A stretch of 64,000 nt of DNA. Origin: Burkholderia territorii (lineage in GTDB: Bacteria > Pseudomonadota > Gammaproteobacteria > Burkholderiales > Burkholderiaceae). Shown in pieces: positions 27,034 through 36,125 of this stretch. The notes beneath the pieces were generated by a model. The model searched no databases. It was not told where the DNA came from and was given only the letters and a program-made list of their open reading frames with translations. The first letter of the stretch is position 1, and each line of letters starts with the position of its first letter. The stretch spans positions 124,001 to 188,000 of the forward strand of contig NZ_CADFEJ010000005.1 in NCBI RefSeq assembly GCF_902833055.1, given 5' to 3'. The position numbers were made by a program, and so were the translations under genes.

Positions 27034-27399
27034 CTATACGTCGCCGCTGCCGCGTTGCGCCGGTGCGTCCGGGTCGTCGGTGCTGCCGGGCTCGCTCAGC
27101 CGTTCCGTGCGATCCGGCTCGATATCGGCGCCTTCCTCAAGCCCGGAATCGCCGTCCGCGGACGCGCGCTCGCCCGTGCCCGCGCGGTCCGTATCGCTAT
27201 CGAGGGTCGCATCGCCGCGCTCCAGCGCGTGCTCGTCGAGCGGCGAATCGACGTCGAATGGATGGCGCCGGGCGCCCGCGGTGTCGCTGCCGCTGTCGGA
27301 CGAGTCGCTCGGCCCCAGCGCGCGGCCATCGCGGCCGCGCCGCGCGTTCTCGTCGTCCGGGCCGGCCGGTTCGTTGTCGGGGTTCAATGTGCTGTTCAT
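27034..27399 (-). CDS. Acidic disordered hypothetical protein
   Basis: A 121-residue, very acidic, Gly/Ser/Asp-rich protein with no predicted fold (SDSSDSGSDTAGARRHPFDV; DEHALERGDATLDSDTDRAG). No family recognised. The ATG at 27399 is chosen since the open frame beyond it is antisense to the divergent kinase. Composition suggests a stress-related disordered protein, but this is a guess. The spacer to the kinase gene (27400-27703) shows TTGACC at 27593 but no matching -10. Confidence 0.6.
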   Translation of the reverse strand: MNSTLNPDNEPAGPDDENARRGRDGRALGPSDSSDSGSDTAGARRHPFDVDSPLDEHALERGDATLDSDTDRAGTGERASADGDSGLEEGADIEPDRTERLSEPGSTDDPDAPAQRGSGDV

Positions 27400-27703
27400 G
27401 TCGATGTCCTCGGGTAGCCTTGACGCGGCGCGCCGCTCGTGGCGGGTTCTCGCGCCCGGTCGGTCGCGTCGTGCGAACCGCACGGCGATGCAATCGCCGT
27501 GCCGCATCGCGGGCAGTCTCGTCGTCGGCGGCGGGATTTCGCATCGTGAGCGCCACGCGGCACGGGCCATGCGCGCCCATTGATCAGGTGAATTGACCTC
27601 CCGTATGCTTTGGGAAGTGCCAATCCGGTTTGAATGGCCGCCGCCGGCTCCCCCGGCTGCGGCGGGGCGGCTTTTCTCCGCCCGTATCCGACTTGCCGTT
27701 CCG

Positions 27704-29293
27704 ATGAAGACAGACGACACCGTTTCAAACCTGCCCCCGCCGCTAGGATCCGACGATGCGCGCGATCTGCGGCACCGCTTCGCCGAATTTCGTTTCGAGA
27801 CCGTCGTCGATGCGATCACCGACTACGCGGTGTTCATGCTCGACACGCACGGCAACGTCGCGACGTGGAACGCCGGCGCCGAGCGCATCAAGGGCTATCG
27901 CACGGCCGACATCGTCGGCCACCATTTCTCGCGTTTCTATCCGCCCGACGCGATCGCGGCCGGGCGCCCCGCATTCGGGCTACGGGAAGCCGCTGCGCAT
28001 GGCCGTTTCGAGGACGAAGGCTGGCGCGTGCGCAAGGACGGCTCGCTGTTCTGGGCGAGCGTGACGATCACGGCCGTGCATGACCATACGGGCCAACTCG
28101 CGGGCTTCATCAAGATCACGCGCGACATGACCGAGCACAAGCGGCTCGCGGAGCTCGAGGTGTCGACGCATCGGCTCAGCGTCTTCATCGCGATGCTCGC
28201 GCACGAATTGCGCAACCACCTGGCACCGCTGCGCCATTCGGTCGGCGTGCTGCAGAGCCTGCCCGATCCGGCGCCCGCGCTCGCGCAATGCCGCGACGCC
28301 GTGCACCGGCAGGTCGGACAGCTGACGCGGCTGGTCGACGACCTGCTCGACGTCGGGCGCATCACCGCCGGCAAGGTCGAACTCGACGACGCGCCGGTGA
28401 CGGTGCGCGACCTCGTCTGCCGCGGCGTGGAAAGCATTCAGCCAAAGCTCGCCGCGCGCGGGCAGCACATCCGCGTCGACCTGCCGCCCGATCCGCTGGT
28501 GGTGCGCGGCGACGCCGCGCGGCTCGTGCAGGTGCTGCACAACCTGCTCGACAACGCATCGAAATTCTCGCCGCAGGGGGCGCGCATCGACGTCAGCGCG
28601 CACGCCGAATCGTCGATGGTCGCGATCCGCGTTACCGATCACGGCGTCGGCATCGCGCCGGGCGCGCTCGAATCGATCTTCGACCTGTTCGAACAGGAAG
28701 GCGTGCCGGGCCGGCGCCCCGCGGACGGCTTCGGGCTCGGCCTCGCAATCTGCCGGTCGTTCGTCGAGCTGCACGGCGGGATGATCGCCGCCGAAAGTCG
28801 CGGGCCCGGCCATGGCGCGACCTTCACGGTGCGGCTGCCGGTCGAGCATGCGGCGAGCGCGACGCCGGCCGATGCGCCCGCGCCGCGCATCGCCGAGCCG
28901 CCGGCCGGTGCGCCGCTGCGTATCGTCATCGTCGACGACAACCGCGACTCCGCCGACACGCTGGGCGTGCTGCTGCAGGTCAAGGGGCACGCGCCGCGCG
29001 TCGCGTACAACGCCGCCGACGCGCTCGCGATCGCGCGCGACGTCGTTCCGCACCTGATGCTGATCGACCTGTCGATGCCCGACGTCGACGGCTTCACGCT
29101 GCTGCATGAACTGCGCGCGATCGAGGTACTGGCCGGCACGACCTGCGTCGCGTTGTCCGGCCATGCGAGCCCCGCCGACCTGGCACGCACCGCGAGCGAG
29201 GGCTTCGACGATCACCTCGTGAAGCCCGTCGAGATGGCGGTGCTCGACGCGCTGCTGCAGCGCGTCGCGCGCCAGGTTCAGGACACGCGCTGA
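27704..29293 (+). CDS. Hybrid PAS sensor histidine kinase with receiver
   Basis: A 529-residue soluble kinase. A PAS domain at about 35-150 has the segment TDYAVFMLDTHGNVATWNAG and GYRTADIVGHHFSRFYPPD, as in FixL- or phytochrome-associated PAS kinases. HisKA is at about 165-235 with AMLAHELRNHLAPLRHS (phospho-His). The ATPase domain has LLDNASKFS, DHGVGI and GFGLGLAICRSFVELHGG. The C-terminal receiver has VIVDDNRDSADTLGVLLQ, acceptor Asp in LMLIDLSMPDVDG and Lys in HLVKPVE. No membrane segment. Its partner regulator is not obvious here. It converges with the Cys-rich protein gene four bases away. Confidence 0.87.
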   Translation: MKTDDTVSNLPPPLGSDDARDLRHRFAEFRFETVVDAITDYAVFMLDTHGNVATWNAGAERIKGYRTADIVGHHFSRFYPPDAIAAGRPAFGLREAAAHGRFEDEGWRVRKDGSLFWASVTITAVHDHTGQLAGFIKITRDMTEHKRLAELEVSTHRLSVFIAMLAHELRNHLAPLRHSVGVLQSLPDPAPALAQCRDAVHRQVGQLTRLVDDLLDVGRITAGKVELDDAPVTVRDLVCRGVESIQPKLAARGQHIRVDLPPDPLVVRGDAARLVQVLHNLLDNASKFSPQGARIDVSAHAESSMVAIRVTDHGVGIAPGALESIFDLFEQEGVPGRRPADGFGLGLAICRSFVELHGGMIAAESRGPGHGATFTVRLPVEHAASATPADAPAPRIAEPPAGAPLRIVIVDDNRDSADTLGVLLQVKGHAPRVAYNAADALAIARDVVPHLMLIDLSMPDVDGFTLLHELRAIEVLAGTTCVALSGHASPADLARTASEGFDDHLVKPVEMAVLDALLQRVARQVQDTR

Positions 29294-29297
29294 TCGC

Positions 29298-29633
29298 TCA
29301 GGACATCGCGCGGCACATCGCGGCACACGTATCGCATGCGAGCGCGCAGCGGCGGCAATGGTCGTGTGCGTGCTGCAGGCACTCCGCCGCGCACAGCTCG
29401 CACGCGTGCGAGCACAGCGCGCATATCTGCGGCGCGAGCACGCTGCCGCGTGCCATTGCGCCCGATGCCAGGCGGCAGAGCTGCCCGCACTCGATGTCGA
29501 GCGCGATGCAGGCGGTCAGGGTCTGCGCTTCGGGTTCCGCAAGGCACCCCGCGATACACGCGTCGCACGCATGCGCGCACGCATCGCACGCGGCCATGCA
29601 GTTGGCGTAGCGATCGTTCATCTCGTTCATCAC
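29298..29633 (-). CDS. Four-helix bundle Cys-rich copper-binding protein
   Basis: A 111-residue protein with many Cys and His spaced along four helices: CMAACDACAHACDACIAGC, CIALDIECGQLC, CALCSHACELCAAEC and CRRCALACDTCAAMCRA. This is the layout of the DUF326/Csp copper-storage family, where the Cys thiols line the bundle core and bind many Cu(I) ions. No signal peptide, so it is a cytosolic (Csp3-like) type if this holds. It ends four bases from the convergent kinase and is 27 bases downstream of the zinc dehydrogenase on the same strand. Confidence 0.85.
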   Translation of the reverse strand: MMNEMNDRYANCMAACDACAHACDACIAGCLAEPEAQTLTACIALDIECGQLCRLASGAMARGSVLAPQICALCSHACELCAAECLQHAHDHCRRCALACDTCAAMCRAMS

Positions 29634-29660
29634 GGCACTCCTCGTTCGGGGTTCGAATCA

Positions 29661-30866
29661 TCACGGCTCCAGCTTCACCTTCATCCAGCCCGGCTCGCGC
29701 ACGTCGAACGCGCGATACGCGTCGATCGCGTTCGTCAGCGGCTCGCAGCGTGTCAGCACGGATGCCGGGTCGAACGCACCGCTGCGCACGAGCTCGATCA
29801 GTTGCGGCGTGATGGTCCGGTGGTTGCAGTTGCCCATCTTGATCGTCAGGTTCCGGTTCATCGCCTCGCCGATCGGAAACACGCGGGCCTGCGGCGGATA
29901 CACGCCGATCACCGCGACCGTGCCGGCCTTCGCCACCGCGCGCACCGCCCATTGCAGTACTTGCGACGGTCCGTCGCCCGGTACCCAGTAGCGGCCGTCG
30001 GGCTTGCGGCGCGGTGCGACGGCGTCGACTTCCGCATCGAATGCGCGTGCCGCGTCGCCATCGGCAGCGGCCGGTCCGTGCGTCGCGCGCATCGCGTCCA
30101 CGCCGACCGCATCGATCACGCGATCGACGCCGATTCCGCCGGTAAGCCGCAGCACCGTGTCGACGGGGTCTTCCTCGGAGAAATCGATGGTCTCGGCACC
30201 TTGCGCGCACGCCATCTCGAGCCGCGACGCGATGCGGTCGATCGCGATCACGCGGCCGGCGCCCATCAGCTTCGCGCTCGCGATCGCGAACTGGCCGACC
30301 GGCCCGGCGCCGAACACGGCCACCGTATCGCCCGGCTTCACTTCCGCGAGCTGCGCGCCGAAATAGCCGGTCGGGAAAATGTCGGACATCAGGATCGCGC
30401 GGTCGTCGTCGATCGCGTCGGGCAGCCGGATCAGGCTCGCATTCGCGAGCGGCGTGCGCGCATATTCGGCCTGCAGCCCGTCGAACGGGCCCGTGTCGGC
30501 CGGCCCGCCGTAGAACGCGGTGCCCGCGCGCGGCCCGCCCGGGTTCGCGACGTCGCACTGCGCGGTGTAACCCGCGCGGCAGTACACGCAGCTGCCGCAC
30601 GCGATCGTCGACGGAATCAGCACGCGATCGCCGCGCTTCAGGTTGCGCACGTCGCGGCCAACCGTCTCGACGATGCCGACACCCTCATGGCCGAGGATCG
30701 TGCCCGGCTTCATCCCGCCGAGCGTGCCGCGCACCATGTGCAGGTCGGTGCCGCAGATCGCGCTGGCCGTCAGGCGCACGACGGCGTCGGTGACGTCGGC
30801 GACTTCCGGATCGGGTACCGTATCGATGCGAATGTCGCCGATGCCGTGAAATACGACTGCTTTCAT
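29661..30866 (-). CDS. Zinc-dependent alcohol/formaldehyde dehydrogenase
   Basis: A 401-residue medium-chain dehydrogenase. The catalytic zinc site is AICGTDLHM and GHEGVG; the structural zinc loop is CGSCVYCRAGYTAQC with four Cys. The NAD-binding motif is VAVFGAGPVGQFAIASAKLMG. Length and the loop after the structural zinc fit the glutathione-independent formaldehyde dehydrogenase-like subgroup, which oxidises short alcohols and aldehydes with NAD. The first gene of a two-gene unit with the Cys-rich protein. The substrate is uncertain. The 139-base spacer behind it (30867-31005) has no feature I can name. Confidence 0.87.
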   Translation of the reverse strand: MKAVVFHGIGDIRIDTVPDPEVADVTDAVVRLTASAICGTDLHMVRGTLGGMKPGTILGHEGVGIVETVGRDVRNLKRGDRVLIPSTIACGSCVYCRAGYTAQCDVANPGGPRAGTAFYGGPADTGPFDGLQAEYARTPLANASLIRLPDAIDDDRAILMSDIFPTGYFGAQLAEVKPGDTVAVFGAGPVGQFAIASAKLMGAGRVIAIDRIASRLEMACAQGAETIDFSEEDPVDTVLRLTGGIGVDRVIDAVGVDAMRATHGPAAADGDAARAFDAEVDAVAPRRKPDGRYWVPGDGPSQVLQWAVRAVAKAGTVAVIGVYPPQARVFPIGEAMNRNLTIKMGNCNHRTITPQLIELVRSGAFDPASVLTRCEPLTNAIDAYRAFDVREPGWMKVKLEP

Positions 30867-31005
30867 GTCAGGCCCTCCTTGTCGAAAGCGGAAACGGTGT
30901 GAATACCGTCGCGCTGTTCGAGCAAGGCGCGCGCCTGTCGGCGTGTGGTCCGGCGTGCCGCGGCCAGCGCGGCGTGCATCGTTCAGGGCAGCATCGCCGG
31001 CATGC

Positions 31006-32541
31006 TCATGCGTGCGTCGCGGCCTGCTGCTCGAGTGCCGCTTCCGCGTGCAGGCACGCGAGATCGCGCCCGACCGTCGCGACCGCGAGCCGCGTGTCGC
31101 CGCGCCAGTACGTCACGGAACCGTCATGCGCGCGCAGGTCGCCGGCGATTTCGACGCGATCCCATTGCGCCGCGTGGCCGACGTAGCGCACGGTCAGGTC
31201 GTAGTGCTGGCTCCAGAAGAACGGCACCGCATCGAACGGCTGTTGCCGGCCCAGCATGTTGCTCGCCGCGGCGATGCCCTGCCGCTGCGCGACGACCCAG
31301 TGCTCGACGCGAATGCGTTCGCCCGTCAGCGGATCGGGCCAGCGCGCGATGTCGCCGGCCGCGTAGATGTCCGGCGCACTCGTCCGCAGGAAACGGTCGA
31401 CCGTCACGCCGCGATCGACTGCCAGCCCGGCATCCTCGGCAAGCGCGACGTTCGGATGCACGCCGATGCCGACCAGCACGACGTCCGCGGGCAGCGTGTC
31501 GCCGTTCGACAGCACGACGTGATCCGGCGCGATCTGCGTGGGCGTCGCGCCGAGATGGAACGTCACGCCGCGCGACTCGTGCAGCGCGCGGATCGTTTCA
31601 CCGAGCGCTTCGCCGAGCACGCGCGCCATCGGCTGCGCATCGGGCGCGACCACCGCTACGTCGAGCCCGCGCGTGCGCAGTGCGGCGGCCGCCTCGAGGC
31701 CGATGAAGCTCGCGCCGACCACGACGCAGCGCCGCGCGTTCTTCAGCTTGCCGATCAGCGCATCGCAATCGGCGCGCGAGCGCAGCATGCATACGTGCGG
31801 AAGGTCGGCGCCCGGTATGGTGAGGCGGTTCGGCTCGGCGCCGGTGGCGAGCAGCAGCGCGCCGTAGCCGACGCGGCTGCCGTCCGCGAGTTCGACCGCG
31901 CGTTGCGCCGGATCGAGCCGCACGACGCGCGTGCCGCAGCGCACGTCGATGCGCTGGTCGGTATAGAACGACGCGCCGCGCAGCGGCAGCCAGTTGGCTT
32001 CGGCCGTGCCGGCCAGATAATCCTTCGACAGATTCGGTCGATCGTACGGCGGCTCGCTGTCCGCGCTCAGCAGCGTGATCGCGTGCGGGTAGCCTTCCTG
32101 CCGCAGCGTCACGGCCGCCGCGATCGCGGCCGCGCCACCGCCGACGATCACCACCGATTCAGGCAATCCGGCCGACGTCAATACAGGCGGCGACGCGGCA
32201 GGCTGCGCGCCGAGCACGACCGCGCGGCCGTCGCGACGCTCGACGCGCCAGCTCGGCAGGCCGTCGAGCGCCGGCGCGCGCAACAACGCGCCGGTGCGCA
32301 AGCAGAATGTCGCGTGATGCCACGGACAGCGAATCGTGTCGCCGACCAATAGCCCGTGCGCCAGCGGCGCGCCGTAGTGCGGGCATTGCGCGCCCACGGC
32401 AAACAGCGCGTCGGCGCGGCGCACCAGCAGCACGGTCGCGTCGCCAACCTGGCCCTCGATCATCGCGCCGTCGGCGATGTCGTCGAGTGAAATGCCCTGT
32501 GAAAGATCGGGGCGTGAAGACGATGCGGCGCTTCCGGACAT
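31006..32541 (-). CDS. Rieske ferredoxin fused to FAD/NAD(P) oxidoreductase
   Basis: A 511-residue electron-transfer protein. The N-terminal Rieske domain (about 10-105) has both cluster motifs, CPHYGAPL and CPWHHATF, giving the 2Fe-2S ligands. It is followed by a ferredoxin-reductase domain: VVIVGGGAAAIAAAVTL for FAD, CVVVGASFIGLEAAAAL for NAD(P), IYAAGDIARW near the end. This order matches AIFM3-like and oxygenase reductase proteins. It may pass electrons from NAD(P)H to an unknown acceptor. The ATG at 32541 begins the Rieske domain; the longer frame is unlikely. A 6-bp stem-loop (GCCCTT / AAGGGC, 32581-32598) lies in the upstream region. Confidence 0.87.
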   Translation of the reverse strand: MSGSAASSSRPDLSQGISLDDIADGAMIEGQVGDATVLLVRRADALFAVGAQCPHYGAPLAHGLLVGDTIRCPWHHATFCLRTGALLRAPALDGLPSWRVERRDGRAVVLGAQPAASPPVLTSAGLPESVVIVGGGAAAIAAAVTLRQEGYPHAITLLSADSEPPYDRPNLSKDYLAGTAEANWLPLRGASFYTDQRIDVRCGTRVVRLDPAQRAVELADGSRVGYGALLLATGAEPNRLTIPGADLPHVCMLRSRADCDALIGKLKNARRCVVVGASFIGLEAAAALRTRGLDVAVVAPDAQPMARVLGEALGETIRALHESRGVTFHLGATPTQIAPDHVVLSNGDTLPADVVLVGIGVHPNVALAEDAGLAVDRGVTVDRFLRTSAPDIYAAGDIARWPDPLTGERIRVEHWVVAQRQGIAAASNMLGRQQPFDAVPFFWSQHYDLTVRYVGHAAQWDRVEIAGDLRAHDGSVTYWRGDTRLAVATVGRDLACLHAEAALEQQAATHA

Positions 32542-32911
32542 GGTGCGACTCCCGGCTGACGTAACGATCCCATTATCGGCGCCCTTCCTGGAAAGGGCAG
32601 GCGCGAACGACCCCGCAGCGCACGCAAACGCGGACAAAGCTTCGGGCGCGGTGCACGACCGGCGGGGAGCATCATCGACGTTGCGGCGCAACACGCGCAA
32701 GACGCGCGCGAGAGCGGCCCGCAGCGGGAGCAATCCGCATGCCGTGTGAGGCATGCGGCCCGGCATGTTTGCCGGCTGCGCGTATTCGGCGACGACATCG
32801 TCATATCGATGTGCAATCCCTCGCTCTCCGGCGATCGCGCGTCGACACGGGCGACTACCGCGAGCATGAGCGGTCCACGCGAGCGCTGCCAGTCGATGGA
32901 TGCGCGCGGTG

Positions 32912-33364
32912 TTACCGATGCATGCGCGCATCCTCCTCGACATCGTCGACGTCGGCCGGAAAACGATGCTGACCGAAGCTGAGGATCAGTACGCCCACGG
33001 CGAGCAGCACGATCCCGAATGTGGTCATCAGCATTCGCTCCGGGCTGTCCGTGGCGCCGCGCAAGATCAGGTCGCGCGCGAGCGACGTCATCGCAATGAA
33101 CAGCGGGAAACGCACCGGCAGCCGGCCGAGCCGAAGGTAACGCACGTCCATCGCGAGCACTTCGAGATACAGGAACATCAGCAGAAGATCGGTCAGCGAC
33201 ACCTCACCGGCGAGCACGACCTTCCACGCCTCCTGCGTCATCGCGAACGCGGTCGCGAGGCCGATCACGATCAGCCCGGCCAGCTCGGCCGCATGAAGGA
33301 AGTGCCCGAAGCGGCGGCGGATGCGCTCGGCGGCCGTGGCGGCGGAAACAGTGGACGTATTCAA
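32912..33364 (-). CDS. PsiE-like phosphate-starvation-inducible membrane protein
   Basis: A 150-residue inner-membrane protein with four hydrophobic helices: AELAGLIVIGLATAFAM, LTDLLLMFLYLEVLAM, FPLFIAMTSLARDLIL and LMTTFGIVLLAVGVLIL. Helix pattern and the LYLEVLAMDVRYL segment fit the PsiE family. The only sensible start is TTG at 33364, which overlaps the stop of the truncated LysR gene as TTGA; the long frame upstream has no suitable start. Translation is therefore probably coupled. The 370-base spacer 32542-32911 toward the Rieske gene holds no gene. Confidence 0.72.
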   Translation of the reverse strand: MNTSTVSAATAAERIRRRFGHFLHAAELAGLIVIGLATAFAMTQEAWKVVLAGEVSLTDLLLMFLYLEVLAMDVRYLRLGRLPVRFPLFIAMTSLARDLILRGATDSPERMLMTTFGIVLLAVGVLILSFGQHRFPADVDDVEEDARMHR

Positions 33365-33735
33365 CGCGATGCCCCATGCAATGGCGTAGCGGCCGCAATC
33401 GACACTCCATCGACACGGCGAATGGAGTCGGGCGACGGGCGGCCTTCGGCCGGCGAATCCGCAACGGTTGCGCGCGCATCGATCCGGGAGGCAGCCTGCG
33501 CAACCGCGGACAGCGTCCGCACGCAGCACGCGCGAAACGCGACGCCGGCATCGGTACATGCGATGTCGCCGCCTGCGCGGTCCAGCAGCAATCTGCAGCC
33601 GAGATATCGTTCGAGGCAATCGAGCCGCGCGTCGACCTGCGCGTCGCCCAGCTCGAGCTCGGACGCCGCGCCGGACACCCCGCCATGCTCGACCACTGCG
33701 ACGAAAATACGCATCGCTTCCAGCAGGTTCATCAT
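33361..33735 (-). CDS. Truncated LysR-type regulator (DNA-binding half only)
   Basis: A 124-residue protein. Residues 1-60 read as a LysR winged-helix domain: MNLLEAMRIFVAVVEHGGVS, then AASELELGDAQVDARLDCLE and LGCRLLLDR. The usual 220-residue effector domain is missing; the remainder is short and unlike it. The recognition-helix sequence is diverged (S-A-A-x-E-L but a poor P-x-x-x-S core), so DNA binding may be altered. The stop overlaps the PsiE-like start. It is divergent from the DyP/encapsulin operon and may control it. It could be a decaying pseudogene or a small active regulator. Confidence 0.6.
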   Translation of the reverse strand: MMNLLEAMRIFVAVVEHGGVSGAASELELGDAQVDARLDCLERYLGCRLLLDRAGGDIACTDAGVAFRACCVRTLSAVAQAASRIDARATVADSPAEGRPSPDSIRRVDGVSIAAATPLHGASR

Positions 33736-33862
33736 TACGGGCCTCGTCGGTGAGCGGAGCGAATCCAATCTACTGCACGCGCCGCGCCCGCTCAAGAGCA
33801 CAGCGCCACGCATGCCAGGAGTACAGCTGCACGCCCGCTACGCAAAATCGGACCACGATCAA

Positions 33863-33875
33863 TGCATTCGAATGA
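33863..33875. promoter_or_regulatory. Candidate LysR-type operator in the peroxidase/regulator spacer
   Basis: TGCATTCGAATGA fits the T-N11-A pattern of LysR-type sites and contains the 10-bp palindrome CATTCGAATG. It lies in the 411-base spacer (33736-34146) between the truncated LysR gene and the DyP gene. A short open frame (34086-34154, 22 codons, MTEFNRSSSR...) runs into the DyP start and could be a leader or chance. Confidence 0.4.
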
Positions 33876-34146
33876 CAGATTGCCGATACGTGTTCCAAAG
33901 ACCCGCCGAAGCTGCTAGATTGCATGCTCGACGACGTTACGCGGTGCGGCGAACTCACGCCCGGGCGAACGCGCGGCCACCGTGCCTGCCTCCGCCTTGC
34001 GCCCGGGTGGCAGGCCGCCGCCGCGGCCCGTTGCGCGATACCCGCGCGACGTCCTTCATCCGCATGTCACAAAGAGAACAGTCGCATGACCGAGTTCAAC
34101 CGTTCGTCTTCGCGCGCCGCGGCATTCGCGGCCCGTCCGTCCCGAC

Positions 34147-35220
34147 ATGACTGACCGGCAGGCCGCGATGCAAACCCTTCCCCCGCTCTCCCAGGCCGTT
34201 CACAGCCCGATCACGCGCAGCGCGATCTTCCTCGTCGCAACCGTCAACCCGGGCGCGGATCGCGCCGACACGATCCGCGCGTGGTGCGGCGACATCGCCG
34301 CGCTCGTGCGCTCGGTCGGCAAGCGTGTGCCGGGCGGCAACCTGTCGTGCGTGTGCGGCTTCGGCGCCGACGCATGGGATGCGCTGTTCGGCGACCCGCG
34401 TCCCGCGTCGCTGCATCCGTTCCGCGAATTCGGCGCCGGCCAGCGTGTCGCGGTCGCGACGCCGGGCGACATCCTGCTGCACATCCGCGCCGAGGCAATG
34501 GACCTGTGCTTCGAGCTCGCCACGCAATTGCTCGGCGCGCTGGGCGATGCCGTCACGGTGGTCGACGAAGTGCACGGCTTCCGCAATTTCGACCAGCGCG
34601 CGATGATCGGCTTCGTCGACGGCACAGAGAATCCGGAAGGCCGCGAGGCGGTCGAGTTCACGGTGATCGGCGACGAAGACCCGGCGTTCGCGGGCGGCAG
34701 CTACGTGATCGTGCAGAAGTACCTGCACGACATGGCGGGCTGGAACGCGCTCGCGGTCGAGACGCAGGAGCGCATCATCGGGCGCACCAAGCTGTCCGAC
34801 ATCGAGCTCCCGCCGGACGTGAAACCGTCGTGCTCGCACAGCTCGCTGACCACGCTCGACGAAGACGGCAAGGAAGTGAAGATCCTGCGCGACAACATGC
34901 CGTTCGGGCGCCCCGGCTACGGCGAATTCGGCACCTATTTCATCGGCTACGCACGCTCGCCGGCGCCGATCGAACAGATGCTCGAGAACATGTTCGTCGG
35001 CCGCCCGCCCGGCAACTACGACCGGCTGCTCGACTACAGCCGCGCGGTCACCGGCTCGCTGTTCTTCGTGCCGTCGGCCGACCTGCTCGAAGCGCTCGCC
35101 GATCGCGCGGCACCGGCCGCCGCCCCTGCCACCGCGCCGCCGGCACCTGCCTCACCCGAGTCGCGCCGTGACGGCTCGCTGAACATCGGATCGCTGAAAG
35201 GAGCCAAAGTCCATGAATAA
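34147..35220 (+). CDS. Dye-decolourising peroxidase with encapsulin-targeting tail
   Basis: A 357-residue haem peroxidase of the DyP family. Catalytic Asp and Arg are in GFVDGTENPEGREAVEF (GxxDG motif), and the distal Arg region is in GRTKLSDIELPPDVKPSC. The haem-ligating His is probably in the SCSHSSL segment. The C-terminus has a Pro/Ala linker (APAAAPATAPPAPASPESRR) ending in DGSLNIGSLKGAKVHE, which matches the encapsulin cargo-loading peptide (SLxIGSLK). It oxidises a range of substrates with hydrogen peroxide. Starts at 34147 or 34168 are both possible. It overlaps the encapsulin gene by 8 bases, so enzyme and shell are co-made. Confidence 0.92.
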   Translation: MTDRQAAMQTLPPLSQAVHSPITRSAIFLVATVNPGADRADTIRAWCGDIAALVRSVGKRVPGGNLSCVCGFGADAWDALFGDPRPASLHPFREFGAGQRVAVATPGDILLHIRAEAMDLCFELATQLLGALGDAVTVVDEVHGFRNFDQRAMIGFVDGTENPEGREAVEFTVIGDEDPAFAGGSYVIVQKYLHDMAGWNALAVETQERIIGRTKLSDIELPPDVKPSCSHSSLTTLDEDGKEVKILRDNMPFGRPGYGEFGTYFIGYARSPAPIEQMLENMFVGRPPGNYDRLLDYSRAVTGSLFFVPSADLLEALADRAAPAAAPATAPPAPASPESRRDGSLNIGSLKGAKVHE

Positions 35221-36028
35221 CCTGCACCGCGAACTCGCGCCGATTTCCGCCTCCGCCTGGGAACAGATCGAGGAGGAAGTGGCACGCACCTTCAAGCGCT
35301 CGGTGGCCGGACGCCGCGTGGTCGACGTCGAGGGCCCTGCCGGCCCCGCGCTGTCGGCCGTCGGCACCGGGCATCTGCGCGAGGTTGCCGCGCCGCGCGA
35401 GCTGGTGAGCGCACGGCTGCGCGAAGTGCGCACGATCGTCGAGCTGACGGTGCCGTTCGAATTGAGCCGCGATGCGATCGACAGCGTCGAGCGCGGCGCG
35501 CGCGACGCCGACTGGCAGCCGGCGAAGGACGCCGCGCAACGGCTCGCATTCGCCGAAGACGGCGCGATCTTCGACGGCTATCCGGCCGCGGGCATCGTCG
35601 GCATCCGCGAAGGCACGTCGAACCGCAAGCTCACGCTGCCGGCCGACGTCGGCGCGTATCCCGACGCGATCAGCGACGCGCTGGAAGCGCTGCGGCTCGC
35701 GGGCGTCGACGGCCCGTACTCGGTCGTGCTCGGCTCCGACGCCTACACGGCGCTGAGCGAAGCGCGCGACCAGGGCTATCCGGTCCTCGGCCACATCAAG
35801 CGCATCGTCAGCGGCGAGATCATCTGGGCGCCGGCCATCAGCGGCGGCTGCGTGCTGTCCACCCGCGGCGGCGACTATGAACTGCACCTCGGCGAAGACG
35901 TGTCGATCGGCTACACCAGCCACACCGACAAGGTCGTTCGCCTGTACCTGCGCGAAACGTTCACGTTCCTGATGCTGACGAGCGAGGCATCGGTGGCCGT
36001 GGCGCCGCAGGCCAACGCGGCGACCTGA
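35213..36028 (+). CDS. Encapsulin shell protein, family 1
   Basis: A 271-residue HK97-fold protein that self-assembles into a protein nanocompartment and houses the DyP peroxidase upstream. Family landmarks: the N-terminal ELAPISASAWEQIEEEVART, GRRVVDVEGPAG, LVSARLREVRTIVELTVPFE, a long helix with KDAAQRLAFAEDGAIFDGY, GIVGIREGTSNRKLTLP and the closing strand DVSIGYTSHTDKVVRLYLRE. Length matches the usual 265-275 residues. The start ATG sits inside the DyP stop region with AAAGGAG before it. The cargo tail is on the DyP protein, as in known systems. Confidence 0.93.
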   Translation: MNNLHRELAPISASAWEQIEEEVARTFKRSVAGRRVVDVEGPAGPALSAVGTGHLREVAAPRELVSARLREVRTIVELTVPFELSRDAIDSVERGARDADWQPAKDAAQRLAFAEDGAIFDGYPAAGIVGIREGTSNRKLTLPADVGAYPDAISDALEALRLAGVDGPYSVVLGSDAYTALSEARDQGYPVLGHIKRIVSGEIIWAPAISGGCVLSTRGGDYELHLGEDVSIGYTSHTDKVVRLYLRETFTFLMLTSEASVAVAPQANAAT

Positions 36029-36125
36029 CGTCCCGCGCGCGCGGTGTCCGCCGGGCATCGCGCGCACCGGCCGCGTTGCCGGCCGCACGTTCGTCGCCAC
36101 CGAACCATCTTGCATGGAGCGTGAA

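Noticed and set aside
33924..34154. 76-codon frame before the DyP gene
   Set aside because: Low-complexity Arg/Ala/Ser translation and no family; only its last 22 codons (from 34086) could be a leader, noted under the operator entry.
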